Origin: Bacillus multifaciens
GTDB lineage: Bacteria; Bacillota; Bacilli; Bacillales; Bacillaceae_G
DNA: 64,000 bases
Assembly: GCF_030756675.1 (NCBI RefSeq)
Contig: NZ_JAVBXD010000005.1
Coordinates: 62,001-126,000, forward strand
Direction: 5' to 3'
The translations under genes were made by a program, and so were the position numbers. This document shows, one piece after another, positions 40,236-48,034 of the stretch; position 1 is the first letter of the stretch; each line of letters opens with the position of its first letter. The notes below the pieces were generated by a model. It ran no database searches. It was not told where the DNA came from and worked only from the letters and a program-made list of their open reading frames with translations.

Positions 40236-42284
40236 TTAATCCAGCTTTTCTCCTTGAAAAACACCTGATTTTTCTAAATATCTTCGCAGCATTTCATACT
40301 GTTCGCTTTGCCAAAAAGCAGTCGAATCAACAAGCAGCGCAGCATCTTGCCTTGCTGTTTCTAACGCTCGATAATCATGTACCATATCAGCTAATTTAAA
40401 TTCTGGTAAACCACTTTGCTTACTCCCAAAGAAATCCCCAGGACCACGCAATTCTAAATCTTTTTCCGAGAGGACAAATCCATCATTTGTCTCTGTCATA
40501 ATACGCATGCGTTCTTTCCCTGTTTCCGATTTCGGATCAGCAATTAAAATACAATAAGATTGTTCACTTCCACGTCCTACACGACCCCGAAGTTGGTGAA
40601 GTTGTGATAACCCAAAACGTTCTGCATCATAAATAACCATCGTAGTTGCATTCGGTACGTTCACACCAACCTCTACAACCGTTGTCGAAATAAGAATTTG
40701 TACTTTATTTTCACTAAACTGATGCATTACTTCATCTTTCTCCTGAGAAGAAAGGCGGCCATGCATCAGACCAACTTGAAATTTCCCTTGATAATGATGT
40801 GTCAACATACTATGCAAATCAATCGCATTTTGCACATCCAGTTTCTCTGATTCTTCAATTAATGGACAAATGACATACGCTTGTCGTCCTTTTTTTACTT
40901 CTTTCTCTACAAATCCAAGAACACGTTCAAACATATCGTGTTTCGCCCAGTATGTTTCAATGACTTTACGACCTGCCGGCATCTCATCAATAATGGAGAC
41001 ATCCATTTCACCAAACGCAGTAATCGCTAATGTACGAGGAATTGGTGTTGCTGTCATAAATAAAACATCTGGATTTTCACCTTTTTCCCTTAACACACGA
41101 CGCTGTGCTACACCGAAGCGATGTTGTTCATCCGTAATTACAAGCCCAAGCCTATGAAATATAACTTCATTTTGAATTAAAGCATGCGTTCCAACGAGAA
41201 TATCAATTTCTCCTTGTTCTAGTCTAGCTAGTATCTCGCGGCGACGCGCTCCCTTTACAGAGCTTGTTAATAATTCAATGTTCATATTAAAATGAGAAAA
41301 TATAGATACTAAAGATTGATAGTGCTGTTCTGCTAAAATTTCCGTCGGTACCATTAATGCCCCTTGATATCCAGCTAATTTGGCAGCATACAAAGCAATT
41401 GCAGCCACCACCGTTTTTCCAGAACCTACATCACCTTGCAGTAAACGATTCATTCGATATAGGGACTGCAAATCTTTCATAATTTCTGTAACAACACGCT
41501 GCTGTGCATTCGTTAATGGAAAAGGAAGAGCTCCAATAAATTCTTCTAATTGTTTAAGAGATATATCTTTTTTTGTTCCCTTCGAACTTTCTCGCTCCAT
41601 TTTGCGAAGTGCTTGCATCTTCAATTGGAACAAGAAAAACTCTTCATATACGAAACGGCGACGCGCCTGTTTCATATCTTCTTGTCCACTAGGAAAATGC
41701 AAGGCATATAGTGCTTCATAACGAGATAATAACTTATAACGCGATAACAACCCTTCTGGCAACACTTCTTTCACTAAAGAACCATACTCTTTAAACGCCC
41801 CACCAATAAAACGACGCATTTGTTTTACCGTCAATTTTCCTTTAACTGAATATACTGGTTCTACTTCTTGTTGACGAACAACCGGCCCAAAGTGAAGTTC
41901 AGATACCGAAATCGTTTGACGATGTTGATCCCATTTCCCAGATATTGTTACCGTTTCATCAATATTTAATTTTTGCTTATAGTAGGGTCTATTGAAGCAA
42001 ACAGCTGTAATTAAATAACGCCCAACGAGAACACGTACAGTAAGACGAGATTTCTTTTTCCCATAATATTGAAGTAGAGGTTCACTATGTACTTTCCCCT
42101 CCACAGTTACTCGTTCTTCATGTTTAACTTCAGCCAAATCTTTCATCGCATAATCTTCATAACGATATGGCAAATGCTCTAGTAAATCAGAAACCGTAAA
42201 AATCCCCATCTCATTTAGTAATACAGCTGTTTCTTCTCCAATCCCTTTCACATCCGTAATCGGAATTTGCACCACTTCATTCAA
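40236..42284 (-). CDS. recG: ATP-dependent DNA helicase RecG
   Basis: Remodels stalled replication forks and Holliday junctions. The N-terminal wedge/OB domain recognises branched DNA (GKKKSRLTVRVLVGRYLI). Helicase motifs: LLQGDVGSGKTVVA (I), DEQHRFGVAQR (II), MTATPIPRTLAI (III), and STTVVEVGVNVPNAT, QLRGRVGRG in the second RecA-like domain. The start is not simple: a TTG at 42284 gives the family N-terminus (M)NEVVQIP and 682 residues, with GGGG ten bases upstream; a GTG at 42293 is the alternative but lies too close to that site. It lies behind a 508-bp gap and before fapR. Confidence 0.95.
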   Translation of the reverse strand: MNEVVQIPITDVKGIGEETAVLLNEMGIFTVSDLLEHLPYRYEDYAMKDLAEVKHEERVTVEGKVHSEPLLQYYGKKKSRLTVRVLVGRYLITAVCFNRPYYKQKLNIDETVTISGKWDQHRQTISVSELHFGPVVRQQEVEPVYSVKGKLTVKQMRRFIGGAFKEYGSLVKEVLPEGLLSRYKLLSRYEALYALHFPSGQEDMKQARRRFVYEEFFLFQLKMQALRKMERESSKGTKKDISLKQLEEFIGALPFPLTNAQQRVVTEIMKDLQSLYRMNRLLQGDVGSGKTVVAAIALYAAKLAGYQGALMVPTEILAEQHYQSLVSIFSHFNMNIELLTSSVKGARRREILARLEQGEIDILVGTHALIQNEVIFHRLGLVITDEQHRFGVAQRRVLREKGENPDVLFMTATPIPRTLAITAFGEMDVSIIDEMPAGRKVIETYWAKHDMFERVLGFVEKEVKKGRQAYVICPLIEESEKLDVQNAIDLHSMLTHHYQGKFQVGLMHGRLSSQEKDEVMHQFSENKVQILISTTVVEVGVNVPNATTMVIYDAERFGLSQLHQLRGRVGRGSEQSYCILIADPKSETGKERMRIMTETNDGFVLSEKDLELRGPGDFFGSKQSGLPEFKLADMVHDYRALETARQDAALLVDSTAFWQSEQYEMLRRYLEKSGVFQGEKLD

Positions 42285-42637
42285 GATCTTCACGCCCCGT
42301 CAAATCTTATTCCTAATCTTTCATATATAACAAACATCTTCTGTACTTGTAGGTTATATTCCAACAATGGATTACATATTTTCATTTTCACGTTGAATAC
42401 GCAATCACACTCTCTCCTATTCTACCATAGCATCAAGAAAGCAGAGTAGTCATTTCACCTTTCCAAAATCTTATATATATTCATTTTAATTTTTCGACAT
42501 ATAAGCCTATTATGCGAAATACAAAATGATCTGTCCCCGCTTTCTCTTTTGGCTTTAAACATTTCATACGGTCAAAATATTCTAATTGTTTCTATGCATG
42601 GGTAGCTCCCCCAATTGCTTCCACGAACCATAAGCCA

Positions 42638-42679
42638 GGGATAAAGAAAACTATACCGACGAAAGTTTTACTTTATCCC
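42638..42679. repeat. Inverted repeat resembling an R2 end
   Basis: GGGATAAAG-AAAACT (42638-42652) pairs with AGTTTTACTTTATCCC (42664-42679). The minus-strand ATAAAGTAAAACTTT resembles the R2 signature. The gap 42294-42801 otherwise holds only the yloV terminator and a weak extended -10 (TAGAAT preceded by TG, near 42419-42424 on the minus strand) that could serve recG. Confidence 0.5.
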
Positions 42680-42687
42680 CAAAAGAA

Positions 42688-42723
42688 AGAGAGCCTCACT
42701 ATATCTGCTAGCAAGGCCCTCTC
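42688..42723 (-). terminator. Terminator behind yloV
   Basis: Minus-strand GAGAGGGCCT / AGGCTCTC stem with TTTCTTTT after it, 79 bp behind the yloV stop. Confidence 0.7.
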
Positions 42724-42801
42724 ATCATTTATATTTGTTCATCCCATAATAGAGTAATCACATTTTAAACAGAAATAAAACTTCATAATAAAGCTTTCAG
42801 T

Positions 42802-44478
42802 TTATTCTACAGAAAAAATGAAAGAATATAAAGGTTGATTTCCGTTATGAACTTCCACTTCTACATCTTCAAATTTTTCTTCTACAAATGTTACTAATGC
42901 ATCTACTTCTTCTTCCGATGCATCTTCACCCTGTAAAATTGTTAAAATTTCTGCATCTTCATCAAGCATATTTTCTAACAGTTTTTTCGCAGCTGTAATT
43001 TTCTCTACATCTGTAGATACAATCTTCCCATCTGCAATGCACATGAAGTCATCTTTATTAATAGTGACACCATCAATTTCTGTATCACGAACCGCATACG
43101 TGATTTGGCCTGTTTTCACATGAGCAAGCGCTTCGTTCATTTGCGCTTCGTTTTCTTCAAGAGTTCCTGCAGGATTGAATGCAAGCATTGCTGCCATACC
43201 TTGTGGAACTGTTTTTGAACGAACAACAATTACTTCTTGGTCCACTACAGAAGCTGCTTGCTCTGCAGCCATTACAATATTCCCATTGTTCGGTAATATA
43301 ATAACTTTTTCTGCATTCGCCTCTTCAATTGCTTTTACAATATCTTCTGTACTTGGATTCATCGTTTGACCGCCTTCAATGACTTCCGTTGCACCGATGC
43401 TTTCAAACAATTCTTTAATACCAGAACCCATTGCCACTGTTACAATTCCATAAGGCTGTTTTTCTGCAGGGTGTTGTACTTCTACATGCATCGCCGCAGG
43501 CTCATCTAATAAAGCAGTATGTTGTTCACGCATATTCTCTACTTTAATTTTGATTAAACTTCCATAACGTTGTCCGTAGTTCATCGCATCTCCAGGATGC
43601 TCTGCATGAATATGAACTTTTACGATTTCATCGTCAGATACAACAAGCAACGAATCGCCATACACACTAATCTCTTCACGGAATTTTTGCTCAGAGAAAT
43701 TATGTTCTTTCATTTTCTCTTCGTCTAACTTAACCATAAACTCTGTGCAGTAGCCGTATTTAATATCCTCTGTACTCAATTGGCTTTGTACACTGCGGTG
43801 ATGTTCTGCACGTACCATTTCGTTCATAGATGGTTGTGTTGGTTCATTCGAGGCGATTGTTTCACCTTTTAAGTCTGCTAGAAATCCTTCATAAACGACA
43901 ACAAGACCTTTCCCACCGCTATCTACAACACCAACTTGCTTTAATACAGGTAATAAATCAGGTGTACGATTTAATGATGCATTCGCTTCTTTCACAACTT
44001 CTTCCATAAATGAAACAAAGTCGCGCTGTTTTTTCGCAACTGTGACTGCATGTTTACTCGTTTCCCTTGCAACAGTTAAAATTGTTCCTTCAATCGGCTT
44101 CATAACTGCTTTATATGCGGTTTCTACGCCCGCTTCTAACGCATCAGCAAAATCAATTGTTGTTAATTCTTCTTTTTGTTCAATAGATTTTGAAAAACCA
44201 CGGAACAACTGAGATAAAATAACACCTGAGTTACCACGCGCTCCCATTAATAATCCTTTGGCTAAACTTGCTCCGACTTTACCAGCATGTTGTGAAGGTT
44301 TTCCTTTCACCTCACGCGCACCTGAAGTCATCGATAAGTTCATATTTGTACCCGTATCGCCATCTGGAACTGGAAAAACGTTTAAAGCATCAACAAGTTG
44401 AACGTTGTTTGTTAAATTGTTTGCTCCTTGTATAATCATTTGTGACAAACGTTTTCCATCAATTTTTTGAATTGACAC
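42802..44478 (-). CDS. fakA: DhaL-type kinase YloV, fatty acid kinase subunit FakA homolog
   Basis: The N-terminal DhaL domain (about residues 1-200) has the nucleotide/metal motif NVFPVPDGDTGTNMNLS (near residue 30) and GARGNSGVILSQL. The C-terminal part (about residues 220-558) is the FakB-interacting/DegV-like region of this family. In staphylococci FakA phosphorylates fatty acids bound to FakB; YloV is the Bacillus counterpart, so phosphorylation of exogenous fatty acids is likely (inference from family). The length is 558 residues. It follows yloU by 22 bp. The stop codon lies in an ATAAACTGAAA sequence similar to R2. Confidence 0.9.
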   Translation of the reverse strand: MSIQKIDGKRLSQMIIQGANNLTNNVQLVDALNVFPVPDGDTGTNMNLSMTSGAREVKGKPSQHAGKVGASLAKGLLMGARGNSGVILSQLFRGFSKSIEQKEELTTIDFADALEAGVETAYKAVMKPIEGTILTVARETSKHAVTVAKKQRDFVSFMEEVVKEANASLNRTPDLLPVLKQVGVVDSGGKGLVVVYEGFLADLKGETIASNEPTQPSMNEMVRAEHHRSVQSQLSTEDIKYGYCTEFMVKLDEEKMKEHNFSEQKFREEISVYGDSLLVVSDDEIVKVHIHAEHPGDAMNYGQRYGSLIKIKVENMREQHTALLDEPAAMHVEVQHPAEKQPYGIVTVAMGSGIKELFESIGATEVIEGGQTMNPSTEDIVKAIEEANAEKVIILPNNGNIVMAAEQAASVVDQEVIVVRSKTVPQGMAAMLAFNPAGTLEENEAQMNEALAHVKTGQITYAVRDTEIDGVTINKDDFMCIADGKIVSTDVEKITAAKKLLENMLDEDAEILTILQGEDASEEEVDALVTFVEEKFEDVEVEVHNGNQPLYSFIFSVE

Positions 44479-44500
44479 AGTTCTTCCTCCTTAATGCACA

Positions 44501-44863
44501 TTACAAGTTTATTACTTTAACTCCTTGTACGTAGATGTTTACAGAATCTACTGCTAGTCCTACCGTTTGATCAAGTGTATATTTCACTTTCGTTTGGACG
44601 TTATGTGCTACCTCTGAAATTTTTGTACCATAGCTCACGATAATATACATATCAATATGTACTTCATCTTCGTCTTTACGAACAATAACGCCTCTAGTGA
44701 AGTTTTCTTTTCGTAAAATTTCTGTCAAGCCATCTTTTAATTGATTTTTAGAAGCCATACCGACGATGCCGTAACAGTCTACTGCAGCGCCTCCAGCAAT
44801 TGTTGCAATTACATCTGTACTAATATCAATTTGACCGTACTTTGTCTTAATTTCAATTGACAT
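44501..44863 (-). CDS. yloU: Asp23/Gls24 family envelope stress protein YloU
   Basis: Small (120 residues) protein of the Asp23 family (DUF322). Conserved opening IEIKTKYGQIDISTDVIATI and GAAVDCYGIVGMASKN; YIIVSYGTKISEVAHNVQ in the middle. Family members sit near the membrane and are linked to envelope stress; a precise role is unknown. The fixed pairing with yloV suggests a link with fatty acid or envelope metabolism. GGGGGA before the ATG. Confidence 0.9.
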   Translation of the reverse strand: MSIEIKTKYGQIDISTDVIATIAGGAAVDCYGIVGMASKNQLKDGLTEILRKENFTRGVIVRKDEDEVHIDMYIIVSYGTKISEVAHNVQTKVKYTLDQTVGLAVDSVNIYVQGVKVINL

Positions 44864-45043
44864 CTCGTTTCCCCCTTCTGAAATGGTGAAAGTGAGCTAG
44901 ACTACTTTATTTACTATCATATAATCTTTTTAAAGAAAATTCCATCGTTCTTTCTTTTCGCTCTCACATTTATAATAAATTAGCACTTTTTTATGGTGAG
45001 CAAAATAGTCCATTGTTATTATACAACATATATCACTACAATA

Positions 45044-45114
45044 TGTCAAGGGATTTTTCTTGATTTCATCTTTTGATTTCTTACATATAGTGTCAAGTAA
45101 TTTTTCTTGATTTC
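45044..45114 (-). repeat. Two 24-bp direct repeats carrying TTGACA, upstream of yloU
   Basis: Plus 45044-45067 and 45091-45114 are identical except for two bases and lie 47 bp apart. On the minus strand each is an A-rich stretch (GAAATCAAGAAAAAT) ending in CTTGACA, like an UP element plus -35. Behind the copy nearer to yloU, TATAAT occurs, but with a 20-base spacer; TTGTAT fits 17. Probably the yloU promoter region. The 383-bp gap 44864-45246 contains no gene. Confidence 0.55.
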
Positions 45115-45128
45115 TTTTTTATACACTG

Positions 45129-45157
45129 TTGCATTCTCTTTTTAGTTGTGTTAAATT
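45129..45157 (+). promoter_or_regulatory. Candidate promoter of rpmB
   Basis: Plus strand: TTGCAT (45129-45134), 17-base spacer, TAAATT (45152-45157). The -10 is weak; TATAGT follows nearby (45157-45162) without a matching -35. Confidence 0.35.
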
Positions 45158-45200
45158 ATAGTAGTGTTTTTAGCATCGCATAAAAGACTAACATTGAAAA

Positions 45201-45227
45201 TTACGTAAATTACGTAAGTTACGGTAG
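45201..45227 (+). repeat. Three 9-bp-spaced TTACGTAA-type boxes in the rpmB leader
   Basis: TTACGTAA starts at 45201 and at 45210; a third, changed copy TTACGGTA starts at 45219. Each perfect copy is a palindrome. They lie 20-45 bases before the rpmB start, so they could be an operator or an RNA-level site; the function is unknown. Confidence 0.5.
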
Positions 45228-45246
45228 TTAAGGGAGGGAAATATAG

Positions 45247-45435
45247 ATGGCTCGTGTTTGTGCTATTACTGGAAGAAAAGCTCGTTCTGGTAACTCTCGT
45301 TCTCACGCAATGAACGCTACAAAACGTAAATGGGGCGCTAACCTTCAAAAAGTTCGCGTACGCATTGACGGTAAAGTTCAACGTGTTTACGTTTCTGCTA
45401 GAGCATTAAAATCTGGCAAAATCGAACGTGTTTAA
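45247..45435 (+). CDS. rpmB: 50S ribosomal protein L28
   Basis: The only complete gene on the plus strand, as in other Bacillus (divergent from yloU, convergent with spoVM). The 62 residues begin [20 protein letters not shown] and show [15 protein letters not shown]. Only one Cys is present, so this is the zinc-free form. AGGGAGGG lies eight bases before the ATG. Confidence 0.98.
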
Positions 45436-45440
45436 TAATA

Positions 45441-45472
45441 AAAAAGAGAGCCTGTTGGCTCTTTTTTTATTA
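45441..45472 (+). terminator. Terminator behind rpmB
   Basis: AAAAAGAGAGCC / GGCTCTTTTTTT on the plus strand, 5 bp behind the stop. Confidence 0.93.
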
Positions 45473-45482
45473 TGCTCATGAA

Positions 45483-45512
45483 AAAAGCACCGGTAATAGG
45501 TGCTTTTTATCC
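45483..45512 (-). terminator. Terminator overlapping the spoVM stop
   Basis: Minus-strand AAAAAGCACC / GGTGCTTTTTT around a seven-base loop; the spoVM stop codon is at its start. Confidence 0.85.
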
Positions 45513-45587
45513 TTTTTTAAAGGTATTCAATACCGCGCGAACAATTCCACCAAGAAATTTCGGTAACTTAATTGTATAAAATCTCAT
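45507..45587 (-). CDS. spoVM: Stage V sporulation protein M (SpoVM)
   Basis: A 26-residue amphipathic peptide, MRFYTIKLPKFLGGIVRAV and a short KK-rich tail, closely similar to B. subtilis SpoVM. It recognises the positive curvature of the forespore outer membrane and anchors SpoIVA for coat assembly. The ATG follows GGAGGG. The Pro9 that interrupts the helix and is needed for its function is present. It is too short for ordinary gene finders. A candidate sigma-E promoter lies directly upstream, behind thiN. The rpmB-spoVM-thiN order is as in B. subtilis. Confidence 0.96.
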   Translation of the reverse strand: MRFYTIKLPKFLGGIVRAVLNTFKKG

Positions 45588-45622
45588 GGTTTCCCTCCTA
45601 CCCCCCATTACTCCACTTGTTT

Positions 45623-45651
45623 ACTATATGACGCAAAGAGCAAAAGTATTT
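45623..45651 (-). promoter_or_regulatory. Candidate sigma-E promoter of spoVM
   Basis: Minus strand: AAATACT (45645-45651) as -35, 14-base spacer, CATATAGT (45623-45630) as -10, close to the sigma-E pattern (-35 kmATAtt, -10 CATAcAmT). spoVM is transcribed in the mother cell under sigma-E in B. subtilis. Confidence 0.55.
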
Positions 45652-45653
45652 CT

Positions 45654-46295
45654 TCAATCAGTGCTTCTTATCACCATTAATATGCCAGAAGTAAATGAAA
45701 AAGTACCTTTTTCCGCAACGAGTTCATTACTAATACAAAGTGTCGATCCCCATTTTATCGTTTTATCAGTAAGAGGATATTTAAAGCCACGAAGTGTAAT
45801 TCCCGTTACTATTTCTGTTACTGGAACAAAAGATATGTAAGGAAATGCTGAATTTTCTTCAATTGTATATGTACCGGATTCCTTAACTGAAATTTCATTT
45901 TTATAATCTACAATGCTTATACTGGTATTAGATTGCAAACCTTTTATTAACATTTGAATGTTTGCTAAACTATGATCCAATCTTCCACCCGTTGCACCAA
46001 AAATACGAATTTGTTCTGGTCGTTGCTTTAAAGCCCAGTTAATCGCAATCTCTAAATCAGTTTGATCCTTTTCTTTTGGAACAATATGCAAATCATGTTT
46101 TTGCTTTTGCATCCATACTAGTTCCTCTTTTGTAACAGAATCATAATCACCAAACGTTACTTCTGGCATGATTCCATACTGTAACAAATGGTATACTCCG
46201 CGATCAACAGCTGCCCATATAACCTTTTCACTCTCATATTTAGAAAAATCTGCCCAGCACTCTACTGGACCCCCAGCTAAAATATGAATAATCAC
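45654..46295 (-). CDS. thiN: Thiamine pyrophosphokinase
   Basis: Transfers pyrophosphate from ATP to thiamine, giving thiamine diphosphate. Conserved parts: IIHILAGGPVECWAD, WAAVDRGVYHLLQYGI, VTFGDYDSVTKEEL, EKDQTDLEIAINWAL and FGATGGRLDHSLANI. The start is the GTG at 46295, seven bases behind AGGAGG; a longer frame to 46325 passes through the rpe terminator and is rejected. This gives 213 residues, the family length. It is the last gene of the long def-to-thiN series, as in Bacillus. Confidence 0.95.
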   Translation of the reverse strand: MIIHILAGGPVECWADFSKYESEKVIWAAVDRGVYHLLQYGIMPEVTFGDYDSVTKEELVWMQKQKHDLHIVPKEKDQTDLEIAINWALKQRPEQIRIFGATGGRLDHSLANIQMLIKGLQSNTSISIVDYKNEISVKESGTYTIEENSAFPYISFVPVTEIVTGITLRGFKYPLTDKTIKWGSTLCISNELVAEKGTFSFTSGILMVIRSTD

Positions 46296-46314
46296 GTTCT
46301 CTCTCCTCCTATAG

Positions 46315-46352
46315 AAAAAAGGCAATCTGCTAATAGCTAGATTACCTTTTCT
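46315..46352 (-). terminator. Terminator between rpe and thiN
   Basis: Minus-strand AAAAGGTAATCT / AGATTGCCTTTTTT with a seven- to ten-base loop. It ends next to the thiN ribosome binding site. Confidence 0.8.
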
Positions 46353-46384
46353 TTTAAATAAATTTCCTATCCACCGCTTTATTC

Positions 46385-47029
46385 TTATCCACGAATCGCA
46401 GCAATTGCTGCTCCGCGATCTTTTTCATTATATACAGCAGATCCAGCAACAAGAACATTTGCTCCTGCTTCTACACATAGTTTTGCTGTTTCTGTATTCA
46501 CGCCGCCATCAATTTCAATCTCTACTTGTAAATTACGTTCACGAATCATATCGGCAACTTGTTTAACTTTCGGCAATACAGAATGAATGAATTTTTGTCC
46601 GCCAAACCCCGGATTTACAGTCATAAGTAGCACCATGTCGATATCTTCTAATACGTGTTCAATCATGGAAGCTGGTGTATGTGGATTTAAAACTACACCT
46701 GCTTTAATGCCTTGTGATTTAATTAATTGAATCGTACGATGTAAGTGTGGGCAAGCTTCTACATGTACCGTAATAATGTCCGCTCCTGCTTTCGCAAAAG
46801 CCTCAATATACTGATCCGGATTTTCAATCATAAGATGAACATCTAATGGTAAAGAAGTAATTGGGCGAATAGCTTCCACAATTAACGGTCCAATTGTAAT
46901 GTTTGGAACAAAATGGCCGTCCATTACATCGACATGTATGTAATCTGCTCCGCCTTTTTCTACATCTTTAATTTCTTCTCCCAATCTTGAAAAATCTGCT
47001 GATAAAATCGATGGTGCAATTTTAATCAT
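46385..47029 (-). CDS. rpe: Ribulose-phosphate 3-epimerase
   Basis: Interconverts ribulose 5-phosphate and xylulose 5-phosphate in the pentose phosphate pathway. TIM barrel with [16 protein letters not shown], the metal-binding [34 protein letters not shown] and EIDGGVN. The length of 214 residues is normal. It starts 2 bp behind rsgA; this rsgA-rpe-thiN grouping is conserved. Confidence 0.98.
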   Translation of the reverse strand: MIKIAPSILSADFSRLGEEIKDVEKGGADYIHVDVMDGHFVPNITIGPLIVEAIRPITSLPLDVHLMIENPDQYIEAFAKAGADIITVHVEACPHLHRTIQLIKSQGIKAGVVLNPHTPASMIEHVLEDIDMVLLMTVNPGFGGQKFIHSVLPKVKQVADMIRERNLQVEIEIDGGVNTETAKLCVEAGANVLVAGSAVYNEKDRGAAIAAIRG

Positions 47030-47031
47030 AA

Positions 47032-47913
47032 TTAATACCTCGGCTTTCTCTCTCTAATTTCTTCAATAAATTGCACATAGTGCTCATAACGATAGCTTGT
47101 AATATTCCCTTCTTCTACCGCTTCTTTCACCGCACACTTCGGTTCAGAAAGATGTGTACAACCTCTAAATTTACAGTATTGACTCTTTTCTTTCAACTCT
47201 GGAAAACAATATGTGAGATCTTCTACTTCTATATCGATGAAATCGAGTGAACTAAATCCAGGTGTATCCGCCACAAGCCCACTCCCTACTTCAATTAATT
47301 CCACATGCCTTGTCGTATGCTTACCTCGTCCTAAATGAGCTGAAATCCCACTCGTTTTTAGCGCTAAATCTGGACGTAATACATTTAAAAGCGAAGATTT
47401 CCCTACACCAGATTGACCTGCTACAACAGAAACACATCCTTCTAAAAACGGCTTTAACACTTCTATACTTTCTGATGTTGTCGTTGAAGTGAATACAACA
47501 TCATAACCAATTGCCATGTAATCCTTTGCATATGCCTCAATCATTTCACGTGTTTTCACATCTATTAAATCCATCTTACTAATACAAATAATCGGCTTAA
47601 TATTATGAAACTCAATTAAAACTAAAAACCGATCCAATAATAATGGATTAAATTCTGGCTCTACAGCTGAAAACACAAGAAGTGCTTGATCAATATTCGC
47701 AATCGGCGGACGCACAAGCTCATTTTTTCGTTCTAATATTTCTAGAACATACCCTTCACTCGGATTATCAGCTTGAAATACAACTTGATCACCAACAAGC
47801 GGTGTAATTTTATGCTTACGAAATACGCCACGTCCTCGGCACTGTGTGATCTCTTCTTCATGCTGCACATAGTAGAACCCACTTAAAGCTTTTATAATTT
47901 TCCCTTCTGGCAT
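47032..47913 (-). CDS. rsgA: Ribosome small subunit-dependent GTPase RsgA (CpgA)
   Basis: Checks 30S maturation and releases itself by GTP hydrolysis; in Bacillus also a PrkC substrate. N-terminal OB fold (about residues 1-65), circularly permuted GTPase with G4 first (ISKMDLID), then [12 protein letters not shown] (near residue 166) and DTPGFSSLD, and a C-terminal zinc site ([17 protein letters not shown]). The length is 293 residues. AAAGGAGAG precedes the ATG. Its location directly after prpC-prkC fits the regulatory link. Confidence 0.97.
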   Translation of the reverse strand: MPEGKIIKALSGFYYVQHEEEITQCRGRGVFRKHKITPLVGDQVVFQADNPSEGYVLEILERKNELVRPPIANIDQALLVFSAVEPEFNPLLLDRFLVLIEFHNIKPIICISKMDLIDVKTREMIEAYAKDYMAIGYDVVFTSTTTSESIEVLKPFLEGCVSVVAGQSGVGKSSLLNVLRPDLALKTSGISAHLGRGKHTTRHVELIEVGSGLVADTPGFSSLDFIDIEVEDLTYCFPELKEKSQYCKFRGCTHLSEPKCAVKEAVEEGNITSYRYEHYVQFIEEIRERKPRY

Positions 47914-48021
47914 ACATTCTCTCCTTTATTTATCTTGTTCTAAAAGACATAAAAATAGCTATTCATAATTGAATTTTGAACGAGATTCGCTCAACTCACC
48001 ATTTATAAGTATTTCTAATAG

Positions 48022-48034
48022 GAGTTTCACTTTA
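48022..48034 (-). repeat. R2 signature covering the prkC stop codon
   Basis: Minus strand ATAAAGTGAAACT: the TAA stop of prkC is inside the motif. No second end is recognisable in the 118-bp gap 47914-48031. Confidence 0.45.

Noticed and set aside
45201-45227. Zur box in front of rpmB
   Set aside because: Zur sites in Bacillus have an ATCGTAAT-type half site; TTACGTAA lacks the right centre and this L28 is the zinc-free form, needing no Zur control.
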